Source: Paraflavitalea soli | GTDB taxonomy: Bacteria; Bacteroidota; Bacteroidia; Chitinophagales; Chitinophagaceae | Assembly (NCBI RefSeq): GCF_003555545.1 | Contig: NZ_CP032157.1 | Location: 7,196,546-7,260,545 of the forward strand | Direction of reading: 5' to 3' | Length of the DNA stretch: 64,000 nucleotides | In this document: positions 50,667 to 59,920 of the stretch, one piece after another | How the letters are laid out: each line of letters starts with the position of its first letter | How positions within the stretch are numbered: the first letter of the stretch is position 1 | Program-made: the position numbers and the translations under genes | Notes under the pieces: generated by a model | The model's input: only the letters and a program-made list of their open reading frames with translations | Databases searched by the model: none | Told to the model about the DNA's origin: nothing

Positions 50667-51677
50667 ATGGAAAAGCGTGATCAGCAACAGATTGTTATGA
50701 GCGGTATCCGTCCCACCGGCTTTTTACACCTGGGTAATTACTTTGGGGCCTTGCGCAATTTTGTGCGTATGCAGGAAGAATATCCCTGCTTTTTTATGGT
50801 GGCAGACCTCCACGCGCTGACCACCCATCCGGATACAAAAGAACTGAAAACGAATATCCACCGGGTACTGGCCGAACACATTGCCTGTGGCCTGGATCCC
50901 GATAAAGCCGCCCTGTATTGCCAGAGCCATGTATTTGAGACCTCCGAACTGTACCTCTACCTCAATATGCTGGCCTATAAAGGTGAACTGGAGAAGACCA
51001 CCACCTTTAAAGACAAGGCCCGTTTGCAACCGGATAATATTAACGCCGGTTTACTTACTTATCCTGTATTACAGGCAGCTGATATCCTCCTGCACCGGGC
51101 GGCCCTGGTGCCGGTAGGCAAAGACCAGGAGCAACACCTGGAAATGTCGCGTACCTATGTAAACCGGTTCAACCACCGGTATGGTGAGGTGTTCCCCGAA
51201 CCATTTGCCTTCAACTATGGGGAGCAATTGGTAAAAGTGCCCAGCCTTGATGGCGCCGGCAAAATGAGCAAGAGTGAGAACCAGAACGCTACACTCTACC
51301 TGTCTGATACTGATAAACTGATCCTTGATAAGGTTAAGAAAGCCAAGACCGACAGTGGCCCCACTGTTCCCAATTCTGTAAAGCCCGACTATATAGAGAA
51401 TATCTTCCTCCTGATGAAGCTGGTAAGCAAAGAAGAGGTGATCAAAAAGTTTGAAGACGATTACAACAATTGCACCATCCGCTATGGTGATATGAAAAAG
51501 CAATTGGGAGAGGATATGGTCAATTTCATTGCTCCCATCCGCGAAAAAGCAGAGGCTATCCGTAACGACGAGAAATACCTGAAAGCTGTTATGGAGAAAG
51601 GCGCCGACAAGGCCCGTACCAGTGCAAAAGCAACGATGGCGCTGGTGCGTGAAGCCATGGGACTGATTTATTATTAA
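50667..51677 (+). CDS. trpS: Tryptophan--tRNA ligase
   Basis: A 336-residue class I aminoacyl-tRNA synthetase that charges tRNA(Trp). The Rossmann-fold motifs are present: GIRPTGFLHLGNYFGALRN contains the HIGH-equivalent (HLGN) at about residues 17-20, and KMSKSENQ is the KMSKS loop near 200. LTYPVLQAADILLH and VPVGKDQEQHLEMSR are the usual tryptophan-pocket blocks. The length is normal. It stands alone, with a putative promoter close to the start codon. Confidence 0.96.
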   Translation: MEKRDQQQIVMSGIRPTGFLHLGNYFGALRNFVRMQEEYPCFFMVADLHALTTHPDTKELKTNIHRVLAEHIACGLDPDKAALYCQSHVFETSELYLYLNMLAYKGELEKTTTFKDKARLQPDNINAGLLTYPVLQAADILLHRAALVPVGKDQEQHLEMSRTYVNRFNHRYGEVFPEPFAFNYGEQLVKVPSLDGAGKMSKSENQNATLYLSDTDKLILDKVKKAKTDSGPTVPNSVKPDYIENIFLLMKLVSKEEVIKKFEDDYNNCTIRYGDMKKQLGEDMVNFIAPIREKAEAIRNDEKYLKAVMEKGADKARTSAKATMALVREAMGLIYY

Positions 51678-51793
51678 AAACTCCTGCTCTGTAAACCAAA
51701 AACCAAAAAGAATCAATACCTTAAATTTTTGGTCCATACATCCCGGGTCACACCATCCGGGAAACAGGGATCTGATTCTATGAACTAATAACG

Positions 51794-52429
51794 ATGGCAA
51801 AAAGTAAAAAACCCAAGCATATAGCTGTAGCAGGAAATATTGGCGCCGGAAAGACTACCCTGACAGAACTGCTGAGCAAACATTATCGTTGGATACCCCA
51901 GTTTGAAGATGTGGACCATAATCCTTACCTGTTTGATTTTTACGAGGACATGCCCCGCTGGAGCTTTAACCTGCAGATCTACTTTCTCAATAGCCGCCTG
52001 AACCAGTTATTGGATATTCACCGTGGCACCGAAACCGTGGTACAAGACAGGACCATCTATGAAGATGCGCACATCTTTGCGCCCAACCTCCATGAAATGG
52101 GCCTTATGAGCAAAAGGGATTTTGACAACTACTTCCTGTTCTTTGAGACCCTCAAGTCGATGGTACAACCTCCGGACCTGCTCATTTACCTCAAAGCATC
52201 TGTGCCCACCCTGGTGGCCCAGATACAAAAAAGAGGCCGGGAGTACGAAGAGAATATTCGCCTCGACTACCTGAAACGACTCAATGACTATTACAATAAA
52301 TGGATCGATGGCTACAAAGAAGGTCCCCTCCTGGTCATAGACATCGACAAAAACAAGTTTCCCGAAAAAGAAGAAGACCTGGGAGATATCATCAGCAGGA
52401 TCGATTCGCAACTGTACGGGTTGTTCTAA
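51794..52429 (+). CDS. Deoxynucleoside kinase
   Basis: A 211-residue cytosolic kinase of the dNK/dCK/dGK family that phosphorylates deoxynucleosides for salvage. The P-loop VAGNIGAGKTTLTELLSKHY is near residues 12-31. VQDRTIYEDAHIFA carries the DRS-like catalytic motif (here DRT). The lid region QKRGREYEENIRLDYLKRLN carries the arginines. Substrate specificity (dA/dG versus dC/dT) cannot be read with certainty. The next gene starts 9 nt downstream, so they may share a transcript although the functions are unrelated. Confidence 0.92.
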   Translation: MAKSKKPKHIAVAGNIGAGKTTLTELLSKHYRWIPQFEDVDHNPYLFDFYEDMPRWSFNLQIYFLNSRLNQLLDIHRGTETVVQDRTIYEDAHIFAPNLHEMGLMSKRDFDNYFLFFETLKSMVQPPDLLIYLKASVPTLVAQIQKRGREYEENIRLDYLKRLNDYYNKWIDGYKEGPLLVIDIDKNKFPEKEEDLGDIISRIDSQLYGLF

Positions 52430-52438
52430 AACATTATC

Positions 52439-53932
52439 ATGGTACAGGCACGCCTGAGAAAACTGTTGACCACCAACTGGCATTTCATTGGCGTTATACT
52501 TTTTTTTGTTATTCATGGGTATAGCGAACACCAGGGACTAATCCCCTTTCATGAATTGCTGCTATTACTGACAATATTATTGGTCGCAGGTTTGCTCTTA
52601 TATGGTATCGGCAAGAAGATATTTAAGGCTGATGCAGAGAAGGCCGGTCTCTTTACTTCTTTCGTTTTTGTTTTGGTGCTTTTCTTTGGCGTAATTCAGG
52701 ATTTTCTGAATACATTCAACCTGTTTTCATTAATAGGCAGGCTGATCATATTTTTTCCGTTATGCTTACTAGCTATTGGAGGGCTGTTAATATGGCTTAG
52801 GAAAACCCGCCTGCGTTTCGGTAAGCCGGTTTTATTGATTAATAGTTTGTTGTCAATATATATCTTGATCGATCTGTGTATGATCACCCAGCATTTCCTG
52901 GCGCTATCATCTGATAAGAAGAACACAGCGCTGGAAAAATATGGTCTGACGAATTGTGACACCTGTACCAGGGTTCCCGTTTATCTCGTTTTATTGGATA
53001 CTTACCTCGGGTCAGACGGATTAAAAGAGTATTATCAATACGATAACACAGCATTTGAAACTTCTTTACGTAAGCAGGGATTTCATATAACTGCAGGTAC
53101 ACACAGCAATTATATTTTTACTATATTTTCCATGGCCTCCACGCTGAATATGCAATACCTGGGAAATGTCGGTTCACCCGTGATAAAAAACCATTACGCT
53201 TATAATGCAGCAGTCTCTACCTTCCACAACAACATGGTATGCCGCTACTTCGAAAGCCAGGGCTACCAGATCGTGAATTATTCTATTTTCGACATTAAGG
53301 ATGTGCCGGCTGGTTATCGGTCCGGATTATTGCCCGATAACGTGAAGTTAATAACCCAACAAACAATGTATTACCGTGTGTCCAAATACCTTCCCCTTTT
53401 CCTGGAGAGGAATGGATGGGCTCCTGGTACGGCAAAAAAGGTACATGATGATTTTGAGATGAATAATGAGCAAATGATGAACGCCACATTATCAGATGCC
53501 CGTAAGAAGCAGGATAAGCCGACATTTACTTACCTGCACCTGATGATGCCGCATGGCCCATTCATTTTTGATAGCACAGGAAAACGCATGCCTCCTTTTA
53601 CTGAAGTAAGAAACATTGATAAACAATATATCGACGAGGCATTTTTGCAGTACCTTGTTTATACCAATAAACGGATCAGTACTTTTTTGAATGAGCTGAA
53701 AGCTGCCACCGGAAGTAAGGCGGTGATCATACTAATGAGCGATCATGGCTATCAGGTGGCAGGAAGAAAAGAAAGATCGCTGGCTTATCAAAATCTTAAT
53801 GCAGTTTATATCCCTGATAAAAGATACGAAGGCTGGTACAATGGTATGACCAATGTGAACCAGTTCAGGGTACTCTTCAATACCCTCTTTCACCAAAGCC
53901 TGCCAATGCTGAAGGATTCCATTGTATATTGA
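52439..53932 (+). CDS. Membrane-anchored alkaline phosphatase/sulfatase-fold protein
   Basis: A 497-residue protein. Four or five transmembrane helices (about residues 12-160) precede a periplasmic domain of the alkaline phosphatase superfamily (about 175-497). Metal-site-like motifs are VYLVLLDTYLGSDGL (first Asp), HLMMPHGPFIFDSTG (His) and IILMSDHGYQVAGRKE (Asp-His). This matches sulfatase and lipid phosphoethanolamine or LTA-synthase-like enzymes. The usual nucleophile (Ser/Thr/Cys in a fixed context) is unclear, with DTYLGS the candidate. It may modify envelope glycolipids; this is inference. Confidence 0.8.
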   Translation: MVQARLRKLLTTNWHFIGVILFFVIHGYSEHQGLIPFHELLLLLTILLVAGLLLYGIGKKIFKADAEKAGLFTSFVFVLVLFFGVIQDFLNTFNLFSLIGRLIIFFPLCLLAIGGLLIWLRKTRLRFGKPVLLINSLLSIYILIDLCMITQHFLALSSDKKNTALEKYGLTNCDTCTRVPVYLVLLDTYLGSDGLKEYYQYDNTAFETSLRKQGFHITAGTHSNYIFTIFSMASTLNMQYLGNVGSPVIKNHYAYNAAVSTFHNNMVCRYFESQGYQIVNYSIFDIKDVPAGYRSGLLPDNVKLITQQTMYYRVSKYLPLFLERNGWAPGTAKKVHDDFEMNNEQMMNATLSDARKKQDKPTFTYLHLMMPHGPFIFDSTGKRMPPFTEVRNIDKQYIDEAFLQYLVYTNKRISTFLNELKAATGSKAVIILMSDHGYQVAGRKERSLAYQNLNAVYIPDKRYEGWYNGMTNVNQFRVLFNTLFHQSLPMLKDSIVY

Positions 53933-54163
53933 GCAATTCTCCTTATGGAGAAGCGCTGTGTTGCCCAACTCAATGGCGAAAACCATTCCACCGGGTACCT
54001 ACAATGTACTGATCAGCTTGCTACGGTGTATGATATTAAAGCGGAAAATGATCCGGGCTATGGACTGGCCCCGTTGGCCGTACAGATATTTAAGGGGTAT
54101 CAGGGTAATGGCGGGCTGCCATACAATGTGGCCGGCCGGTGAGGGCCTACAAAAAAGAACCGA

Positions 54164-54718
54164 TTATTTTTGTTGTGCCGGAGTGATCGCCTTGGCGCCA
54201 TAGGGTGCAAAAGCCTTTAGTTCCTGCAGGTTTTCGGCAATGATCTTTAGCCATTGGGCCTGCTTTTCTTTGTTGCGGGAAAAATCAGTTTCTTTATCAT
54301 ATTCACGCTGGGCGCTATGGTGTATGCTCATCACACTGTCATAGATCCTGTTCACATCATCATTCACCGTTTTGGCGTTGAAGCGATAAGCCTTCAAGGC
54401 CTGGTTTAGCTTGCGGGCATGTAATTCGGCAATATCAAAGTGCCCCTGCTCATGCGATAAGATCACATGGTTGTGGATACGTACCCATGATTTGTTTTTA
54501 TCAAAACGGCATTTGATAGTGTACTGTAATTCTTCATCATCGTACCCAAACTCTACATTGATGGAACTGCTGGTAAGCGCCGCATTGGAGGATGCAGGAT
54601 CGGGTGGGGCCTTAAAATCAGCCCAGGTAAGTTTCCGGGAGGCTGTCCAATCTATTAGACTGGCTTGTTCTATACCGGTAAGGGCTGCCAGCAGGAAAGT
54701 GAAAAAATGTGTGATCAT
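54164..54718 (-). CDS. DUF922 family putative secreted metalloprotease
   Basis: A 184-residue secreted protein. The N-terminal signal (FFTFLLAALTGIEQA) precedes SRKLTWADFKAPPDP, the conserved DUF922 opening. The zinc-protease motif HEQGHFDIAELHARK (HExxH) is near residues 87-91. DUF922 is described as a predicted Zn-dependent protease family; no substrate is known. It is probably periplasmic. It is transcribed alone and reads away from pckA, with a terminator hairpin between. Confidence 0.87.
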   Translation of the reverse strand: MITHFFTFLLAALTGIEQASLIDWTASRKLTWADFKAPPDPASSNAALTSSSINVEFGYDDEELQYTIKCRFDKNKSWVRIHNHVILSHEQGHFDIAELHARKLNQALKAYRFNAKTVNDDVNRIYDSVMSIHHSAQREYDKETDFSRNKEKQAQWLKIIAENLQELKAFAPYGAKAITPAQQK

Positions 54719-54786
54719 ACTACGCTATGCGATACAAGAGGCAAAGTTTGGTGAAATTCTTCAAACCTTATCATAAAGTTGCAAAA

Positions 54787-54822
54787 AAAAGCTCTATCCG
54801 GCTGAAAGGATAGAGCTTTTAT
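54787..54822. terminator. Bidirectional terminator downstream of pckA
   Basis: A 13-nt arm, AAAAGCTCTATCC, pairs perfectly with GGATAGAGCTTTT over an 8-nt loop. The A-run and T-run make it usable in both directions. It is about 90 nt past the pckA stop on the minus strand. Confidence 0.75.
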
Positions 54823-54912
54823 GGCTGAAATCGTTGGAGGCCAGACTAAAATCCGTCAGAACTTGTCCCGCCCTTCGGGAACTTTAGCAGATAGATTATC
54901 CTAAGACACATT

Positions 54913-56517
54913 TTAAATGACAGGTGCTGCTTCCAGAATTTCTTCCTGCACACCTGCGGCATATTTTTCAAAGTTTTTGATGAACTGTTGGGCGAGGTTG
55001 CGGGCTGCCGCATCGTAAGCCGCTTTATCGGCCCAGGTATTCCGGGGATTCAATAATTCCGCCGGTACATGGGGGCAGCTTTGGGGCACCGCCATACCAA
55101 ATACAGGATGGTTGATAAATTCCACCTGGTCCAGTTTACCTTCCAGCGCGGCCGTGATCATGGCGCGGGTATAAGACAGCTTCATACGGCTGCCGGTGCC
55201 ATAAGCGCCGCCGGTCCAGCCGGTATTGATCATCCATACCTTTACTTCATGCCTGCGCAGCTTTTCACCCAGCATAGCGGCATACTTGCCCGGGTGCAAG
55301 GGCAGGAAGGGGGCGCCAAAGCAGGCGCTGAAGGTAGATTTGGGTTCTGTTACCCCTGCTTCTGTACCCGCTACCTTGGCAGTATAGCCGGAAATAAACT
55401 GGTACATAGCCTGTGCGGGCGTGAGCTTTGAAATGGGCGGCAACACACCATAGGCATCGCAGGTCAGGAAAAAGATATTGGCGGGTAAATTACCTATTGA
55501 GGGCTCCTGTGCATTGCTGATATAATCCAGCGGATAAGATACCCGGGTATTTTCTGTGATCGATTTATCAGAAAAGTTGATCTTGTTGGTACCGGCATAG
55601 AACATAGTATTTTCTACCAGGGCGCCGGGACGGATAGCATGGAATATTTCAGGTTCCTTTTCTTCACTCAGGTCAATACACTTTGCATAGCAGCCGCCTT
55701 CAAAATTAAAGACGCCATTATTGGTCCAGCCATGCTCGTCATCACCGATCAGCATACGCTGCGGGTCGGCGCTAAGGGTTGTTTTACCCGTGCCACTCAG
55801 GCCAAAGAATAAAGCCGTATCACCATCCTTGCCCATATTGGCCGAACAGTGCATGCTCAATACGCCCTTCTCCTGGGGCAATATATAATTGAGTACCGTG
55901 AATATACCTTTCTTGGTCTCGCCGGTATAACCCGAGCCGGCGATCAATATTGTACGGTGTTTAAAACTAATAACAGAGGCATTGTGCTGGCGGGTGCCGC
56001 ATTCTTGCGGATCGAGGCGGAGGCTGGGCGCCGACAGGATATGCCAGTCGGGGGTGAAATGCTCCAGTTCCTCATCTGTAAGCCGGAGGAACATATTATG
56101 GGCAAAAAGGTTGATGGCAGGTTGCTCATTCACTACGCGGATATTCATGCGATAACGGGGGTCGGCGCACGCATAGGCATCGCGTACCCACAATTCGTTC
56201 TTACCGTTCAGGTGCTCAACGATCTTTTTGTGGATGATGTGAAAGTACTTTTCCTCCAGGGGCTGGTTAAATTCATTCCAATGTACGGTGCTGGCGGTGA
56301 TCTCATCCTTTACCGTGAACTTGTCTTTGGGGCTGCGGCCGGTAAATTCGCCGGTGCGCATCACCAAAGCGCCGGTATCATTCAAAATACCCTCATTCAG
56401 GCGGAGTGCATCCTGTACCAGTTCTTCAGGGGTTAGCTGATAGTGTAGTGTGTGGTTCTGTCGAAGCCCAAGACGGCTTAATTGATTAAAGGGAATAGCG
56501 ATGGTTGGTAATGACAT
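54913..56517 (-). CDS. pckA: Phosphoenolpyruvate carboxykinase (ATP)
   Basis: A 534-residue cytosolic gluconeogenic enzyme that converts oxaloacetate and ATP to PEP, CO2 and ADP. MRTGEFTGRSPKDKFTV (residues ~50-66) is the conserved substrate segment. MHCSANMGKDGDTALFFGLS and GTGKTTLSADP (about 220-250) form the kinase-1a P-loop. IGDDEHGWTNNGVFNFEGG (kinase-2) holds the metal site. The length is typical of the ATP form. It is the first gene on the minus strand opposite the aminopeptidase gene, with a 326-nt divergent spacer. Confidence 0.97.
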   Translation of the reverse strand: MSLPTIAIPFNQLSRLGLRQNHTLHYQLTPEELVQDALRLNEGILNDTGALVMRTGEFTGRSPKDKFTVKDEITASTVHWNEFNQPLEEKYFHIIHKKIVEHLNGKNELWVRDAYACADPRYRMNIRVVNEQPAINLFAHNMFLRLTDEELEHFTPDWHILSAPSLRLDPQECGTRQHNASVISFKHRTILIAGSGYTGETKKGIFTVLNYILPQEKGVLSMHCSANMGKDGDTALFFGLSGTGKTTLSADPQRMLIGDDEHGWTNNGVFNFEGGCYAKCIDLSEEKEPEIFHAIRPGALVENTMFYAGTNKINFSDKSITENTRVSYPLDYISNAQEPSIGNLPANIFFLTCDAYGVLPPISKLTPAQAMYQFISGYTAKVAGTEAGVTEPKSTFSACFGAPFLPLHPGKYAAMLGEKLRRHEVKVWMINTGWTGGAYGTGSRMKLSYTRAMITAALEGKLDQVEFINHPVFGMAVPQSCPHVPAELLNPRNTWADKAAYDAAARNLAQQFIKNFEKYAAGVQEEILEAAPVI

Positions 56518-56843
56518 AACAAGCGACTTTATAGATTAGGCGATAAAGGTAGAATTTAAAAAAATCTAATGCAAAGCGCCAAAACCCTCAAAAATTGAAT
56601 AGCATTCAACTGAAAGGCCTGTTTGTTAGTGATTATACTGCTAACAAATGTTAGTTTTTACATATGTTCAACAATAAGCTGCTTTCACTGAACCATTAAA
56701 AAAAAGAGGAATTTTTAGTTAAAACTTGCCCACCCCTTTACCTTTTTTAGCATGCAGGGATATCGACAGGCTCAAAAGCAGGAAATGAGGCAAAAAAACG
56801 CTGAAATCCACCCGCTTATCTGTTCATTGGTTATTTTTACCGC
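56518..56843. other. Divergent promoter region, pckA and aminopeptidase P
   Basis: The stretch holds TTTGTTAG (56622-56629) and CTAACAAA (56641-56648), an 8-bp inverted repeat with an 11-nt spacer, immediately followed by a third half-site-like TGTTAG. It lies about 105 nt from the pckA start. The rest is AT-rich with no gene. Confidence 0.55.
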
Positions 56844-58133
56844 ATGAAATACCTGCCACTTGATCCAACCATCTTTGTACAAAACCGGAAACGATTTGCA
56901 GGCCGGATGGATAAAAACAGCATTGCCATCTTCAACAGTAATGACGAATTGCCTACCAATGGCGATGCTACCCATACATTCAAACAAAACTCCGACCTCT
57001 TCTGGCTATGTGGAATAGGCCAGGAAGACACCATGGTCATCCTCTTTCCCGACAATCCCGACCCCAAATTCAGGGAAGTGCTGGTATTGGTACGGCCCAA
57101 CGAGCTCAAAGAAAAATGGGACGGGAAAAGGCTCAGGGCCGACGAAGCCCGTAAGATCTCAGGTATCTCCACCATCCTCTGGCTCGACAGCCTGGAAGGA
57201 CTGCTGCAGCCCTGGATACACCTGGCCGACAATATTTACCTCAATAGCAATGAGAACGACCGCAAGTCCAACCTGGTGCCGGTACGTGATTACCGCTATG
57301 CGGAAGCCATGAAACAGCGTTATCCCCTGCACCGGTACCTGCGCAGCGCCAGGATCATGAAAGAGCTGCGGGCGGTGAAAACTCCCCAGGAAGTAGTGGT
57401 GATGCAGCAGGCCATAGACATAACACACAACACTTTTTTGCGTTTATTAAAGTTTGTGCGGCCGGGTGTGATGGAATATGAAATAGAAGCGGAAATTATC
57501 CATAGTTTCCTTTCCCAAAGAGCTACCGGCCCCGCCTATAGCAGCATTGTAGCCAGCGGCGACCGCGCCCGTACCCTGCACTATATAGAAAATAACCAGG
57601 TCTGTAAGGACGGGGAATTGATCCTGATGGATTTTGGGGCTGAATATGGCGGTTATTGCGCCGATCTTACACGCACCATTCCCGTGAACGGTAAGTTCAC
57701 CAAACGGCAGAAAGAGGTGTATAACGGATGCCTGCACCTGCACGATTATGCCAAAAGCATTTTGAAGCCAGGCATCACCCTGGCCATCTATACTGATAAA
57801 GTAGGCGCAGAGGCTACCAAAGTATTTGTAAAACTGGGACTGCTCAACAGGCAGGACCTGAAGAATGAAGACAAGGATAACCTTGCATACCGTAAATACC
57901 TGTACCATGGCATATCACACCACCTGGGTATTGATGTGCACGACCTGGGAAGCCGTACAGAGCCTGTAAAAGCGGGTATGGTATTTACCATCGAACCCGG
58001 CATTTACATCGAAGAAGAGCAAATGGGGATACGCATAGAAAATAATGTATGGCTTACCAAAACCGGCAACAAAGACCTGATGGCCAGGATCCCGATCACT
58101 GTAGAAGAGATAGAAGCTGTCATGAAGAAATAA
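56844..58133 (+). CDS. Xaa-Pro aminopeptidase (M24B)
   Basis: A 429-residue metallopeptidase that removes an N-terminal residue followed by proline. An aminopeptidase P N-terminal domain covers about residues 1-130 (KNSIAIFNSNDELPTNGDA). The creatinase/pita-bread domain follows with its five metal ligands: LMDFGAEYGGYCADLTRT (two Asp), LYHGISHHLGIDVHD (His), FTIEPGIYIEEE (Glu) and GIRIENNV (Glu). The domain order and size are those of PepP. It is cytosolic and divergent from pckA. Confidence 0.95.
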   Translation: MKYLPLDPTIFVQNRKRFAGRMDKNSIAIFNSNDELPTNGDATHTFKQNSDLFWLCGIGQEDTMVILFPDNPDPKFREVLVLVRPNELKEKWDGKRLRADEARKISGISTILWLDSLEGLLQPWIHLADNIYLNSNENDRKSNLVPVRDYRYAEAMKQRYPLHRYLRSARIMKELRAVKTPQEVVVMQQAIDITHNTFLRLLKFVRPGVMEYEIEAEIIHSFLSQRATGPAYSSIVASGDRARTLHYIENNQVCKDGELILMDFGAEYGGYCADLTRTIPVNGKFTKRQKEVYNGCLHLHDYAKSILKPGITLAIYTDKVGAEATKVFVKLGLLNRQDLKNEDKDNLAYRKYLYHGISHHLGIDVHDLGSRTEPVKAGMVFTIEPGIYIEEEQMGIRIENNVWLTKTGNKDLMARIPITVEEIEAVMKK

Positions 58134-58166
58134 AAACAATGTCCTAATTCGCTAATTTGAAAATTA

Positions 58167-58931
58167 ATGAAACAAATCCCCAACCTGTTCACTTTATTAA
58201 ACCTGCTCTTTGGCTGTTGCGCCATCGTATTCATTATGCAGAATGGCATTGATCATGCTTTTGATGGTCAGGGAGAATACTTTGTGCGTTTGCCGGAACA
58301 ACTCGCCCTGGCGTCCTTATTTATAGGCCTCAGCGCCGTGGTTGATTTCCTGGATGGTTTTGTAGCCCGCCTGTTCAAAGCCTCTTCTGAAATGGGTAAA
58401 CAACTGGATTCCCTGGCCGATGTGGTGAGCTTTGGCGTAGCGCCCGGTCTTATCTTATATCAATTCCTGCGGCTGGCCTATGCTCAGCAGGAAACAGGGC
58501 TTGAGACCAGCATTGCCTGGCTGCTGCCTGCATTTATAGTGCCCTGTGCGGCCGCCTGGCGCCTGGCCAAATTCAACATAGATGCCAGTCAGCAATACGG
58601 TTTTAAGGGCATGCCCACCCCGGCAGCCGGTTTACTCATCGCTTCCCTGCCCTTGATTTTTTTCTTTGGTAATCAGGCAACTGTTAGCGGTCTGCTCGCC
58701 AATCCCTGGGTATTATATGCAATTATTGCAATAGTTAGTTACCTGATGGTGAGCAATATTCCTTTGCTGGCCCTCAAATTCAAGGATTTTTCCCTGAAAG
58801 GCAATCTCCCGAAAATTATTTTGCTGCTGGGGGCTGTGCTGGGAGCCGTTTTATTGAAGTGGCTGGCCGTTCCTGTCGTATTTATTCTCTATATCATTGT
58901 ATCTTTGGCCTTCAAAAATAAAACCACATGA
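58167..58931 (+). CDS. pssA: CDP-diacylglycerol--serine O-phosphatidyltransferase
   Basis: A 254-residue inner-membrane enzyme that makes phosphatidylserine, the precursor of phosphatidylethanolamine. The CDP-alcohol phosphotransferase motif is complete in DFLDGFVARLFKASSEMG followed by KQLDSLAD, fitting D-G-x2-A-R-x8-G-x3-D-x3-D (residues ~66-90). Six or seven hydrophobic helices follow. FNIDASQQYGFKGMPTPAAG is the PssA-type segment that separates it from PgsA. It overlaps purS by 4 nt (ATGA), so the two are in one transcript. Confidence 0.93.
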   Translation: MKQIPNLFTLLNLLFGCCAIVFIMQNGIDHAFDGQGEYFVRLPEQLALASLFIGLSAVVDFLDGFVARLFKASSEMGKQLDSLADVVSFGVAPGLILYQFLRLAYAQQETGLETSIAWLLPAFIVPCAAAWRLAKFNIDASQQYGFKGMPTPAAGLLIASLPLIFFFGNQATVSGLLANPWVLYAIIAIVSYLMVSNIPLLALKFKDFSLKGNLPKIILLLGAVLGAVLLKWLAVPVVFILYIIVSLAFKNKTT

Positions 58932-59173
58932 CGTATAATGTTCAGGTTACTGTAATGCCGCTGAAAGAATTATTGGATCCACAAGGCAAAGCCGTGATGG
59001 GCGGATTACAAAACCTGGGATTGAATACTGTGCAGGATGTACGTATCGGTAAGAACATCACTTTGCAGGTAGAGGCCAATAATCCGGAAGAGGCTAAAAA
59101 GATCGCTGAAGAAGCATCTAAAAAACTACTGGCCAATCCCGTAATGGAATACTTTGAAGTAGCTGTTAACTAG
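58928..59173 (+). CDS. purS: Phosphoribosylformylglycinamidine synthase subunit PurS
   Basis: An 81-residue small subunit of FGAM synthase, which bridges PurQ and PurL in purine biosynthesis. YNVQVTVMPLKELLDPQGKA, then LGLNTVQDVRIGKNITLQVE, and LLANPVMEYFEV are the family blocks. The length is typical. The start overlaps the pssA stop (ATGA) and rsmI follows 2 nt later. purQ and purL are not nearby, so purS is detached from its partners here. Confidence 0.92.
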   Translation: MTYNVQVTVMPLKELLDPQGKAVMGGLQNLGLNTVQDVRIGKNITLQVEANNPEEAKKIAEEASKKLLANPVMEYFEVAVN

Positions 59174-59175
59174 CA

Positions 59176-59844
59176 ATGCTATATATCGTTCCCACACCCA
59201 TCGGCAACCTGCAGGATATAACCCTGCGTGCACTGGAAGTGTTGAAAAAGGTTGACCTGATACTGGCCGAGGACACGCGTACTACCATTAAGTTATTGAA
59301 TCATTACCAGGTGATAAGGCCTTTGTCGCCTTTTCATCAGCATAATGAACACCTGGTTTTGCAGCACCTGGTCAATCAGTTGATGGAAGGAAAAACCATG
59401 GCGCTGGTATCTGATGCCGGTACGCCCGGTATTTCAGATCCCGGTTTCCTGCTGGTACGCGAATGCGTGAAAGTAGGCGTCAAGGTAGAGTGCCTGCCCG
59501 GTGCTACTGCTTTTGTACCCGCCCTCGTCAATAGCGGCCTGCCTGCCAACCGCTTCGTATTTGAAGGTTTTTTGCCCCAGAAGAAAGGACGGCAAACCAT
59601 GTTCAAAAAGCTCGCCGAAGAAGAACGTACCATGATCTTTTATGAATCGCCCCACCGGCTTGTCAAAACCCTGGAAGATATGATCCAGTATTTTGGCGCC
59701 GACCGGCTTTGCAGTGTAAGCCGGGAATTGTCCAAGCTCTACGAAGAGAATGCCCGCGGCACTTTACAGGAAGTGTGCGAACATTTTAAGAAGAAAGAGG
59801 TTAAAGGAGAGATCGTAATGGTAGTGGCAGGCCATGAATCGTGA
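59176..59844 (+). CDS. rsmI: 16S rRNA (cytidine(1402)-2'-O)-methyltransferase
   Basis: A 222-residue TP-methylase-family enzyme that methylates the ribose of C1402 in the 16S decoding centre. MLYIVPTPIGNLQDITLRAL is the classic N-terminus. LILAEDTRTTIKLL, MALVSDAGTPGISDPGFLLV (SAM site) and MIFYESPHRLVKTLEDM are diagnostic. The C-terminal extension of longer forms is absent, as in many Bacteroidota. It is the last gene of the pssA-purS-rsmI transcript. Confidence 0.95.
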   Translation: MLYIVPTPIGNLQDITLRALEVLKKVDLILAEDTRTTIKLLNHYQVIRPLSPFHQHNEHLVLQHLVNQLMEGKTMALVSDAGTPGISDPGFLLVRECVKVGVKVECLPGATAFVPALVNSGLPANRFVFEGFLPQKKGRQTMFKKLAEEERTMIFYESPHRLVKTLEDMIQYFGADRLCSVSRELSKLYEENARGTLQEVCEHFKKKEVKGEIVMVVAGHES

Positions 59845-59920
59845 ATCCCGTTCACGATTTAAGTTTTCCTTACAACAGCCGGGTTTGATATTTGTATACA
59901 CATCCTAAAATAGAACAGAT

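Noticed and set aside
53945-54142. A 65-codon plus-strand frame (MEKRCVAQLNGENHSTGY...) after the sulfatase-fold gene
   Set aside because: It has no recognisable domain, no clear start signal and overlaps another equally long frame; I cannot support it as a gene, though a decayed fragment is possible.
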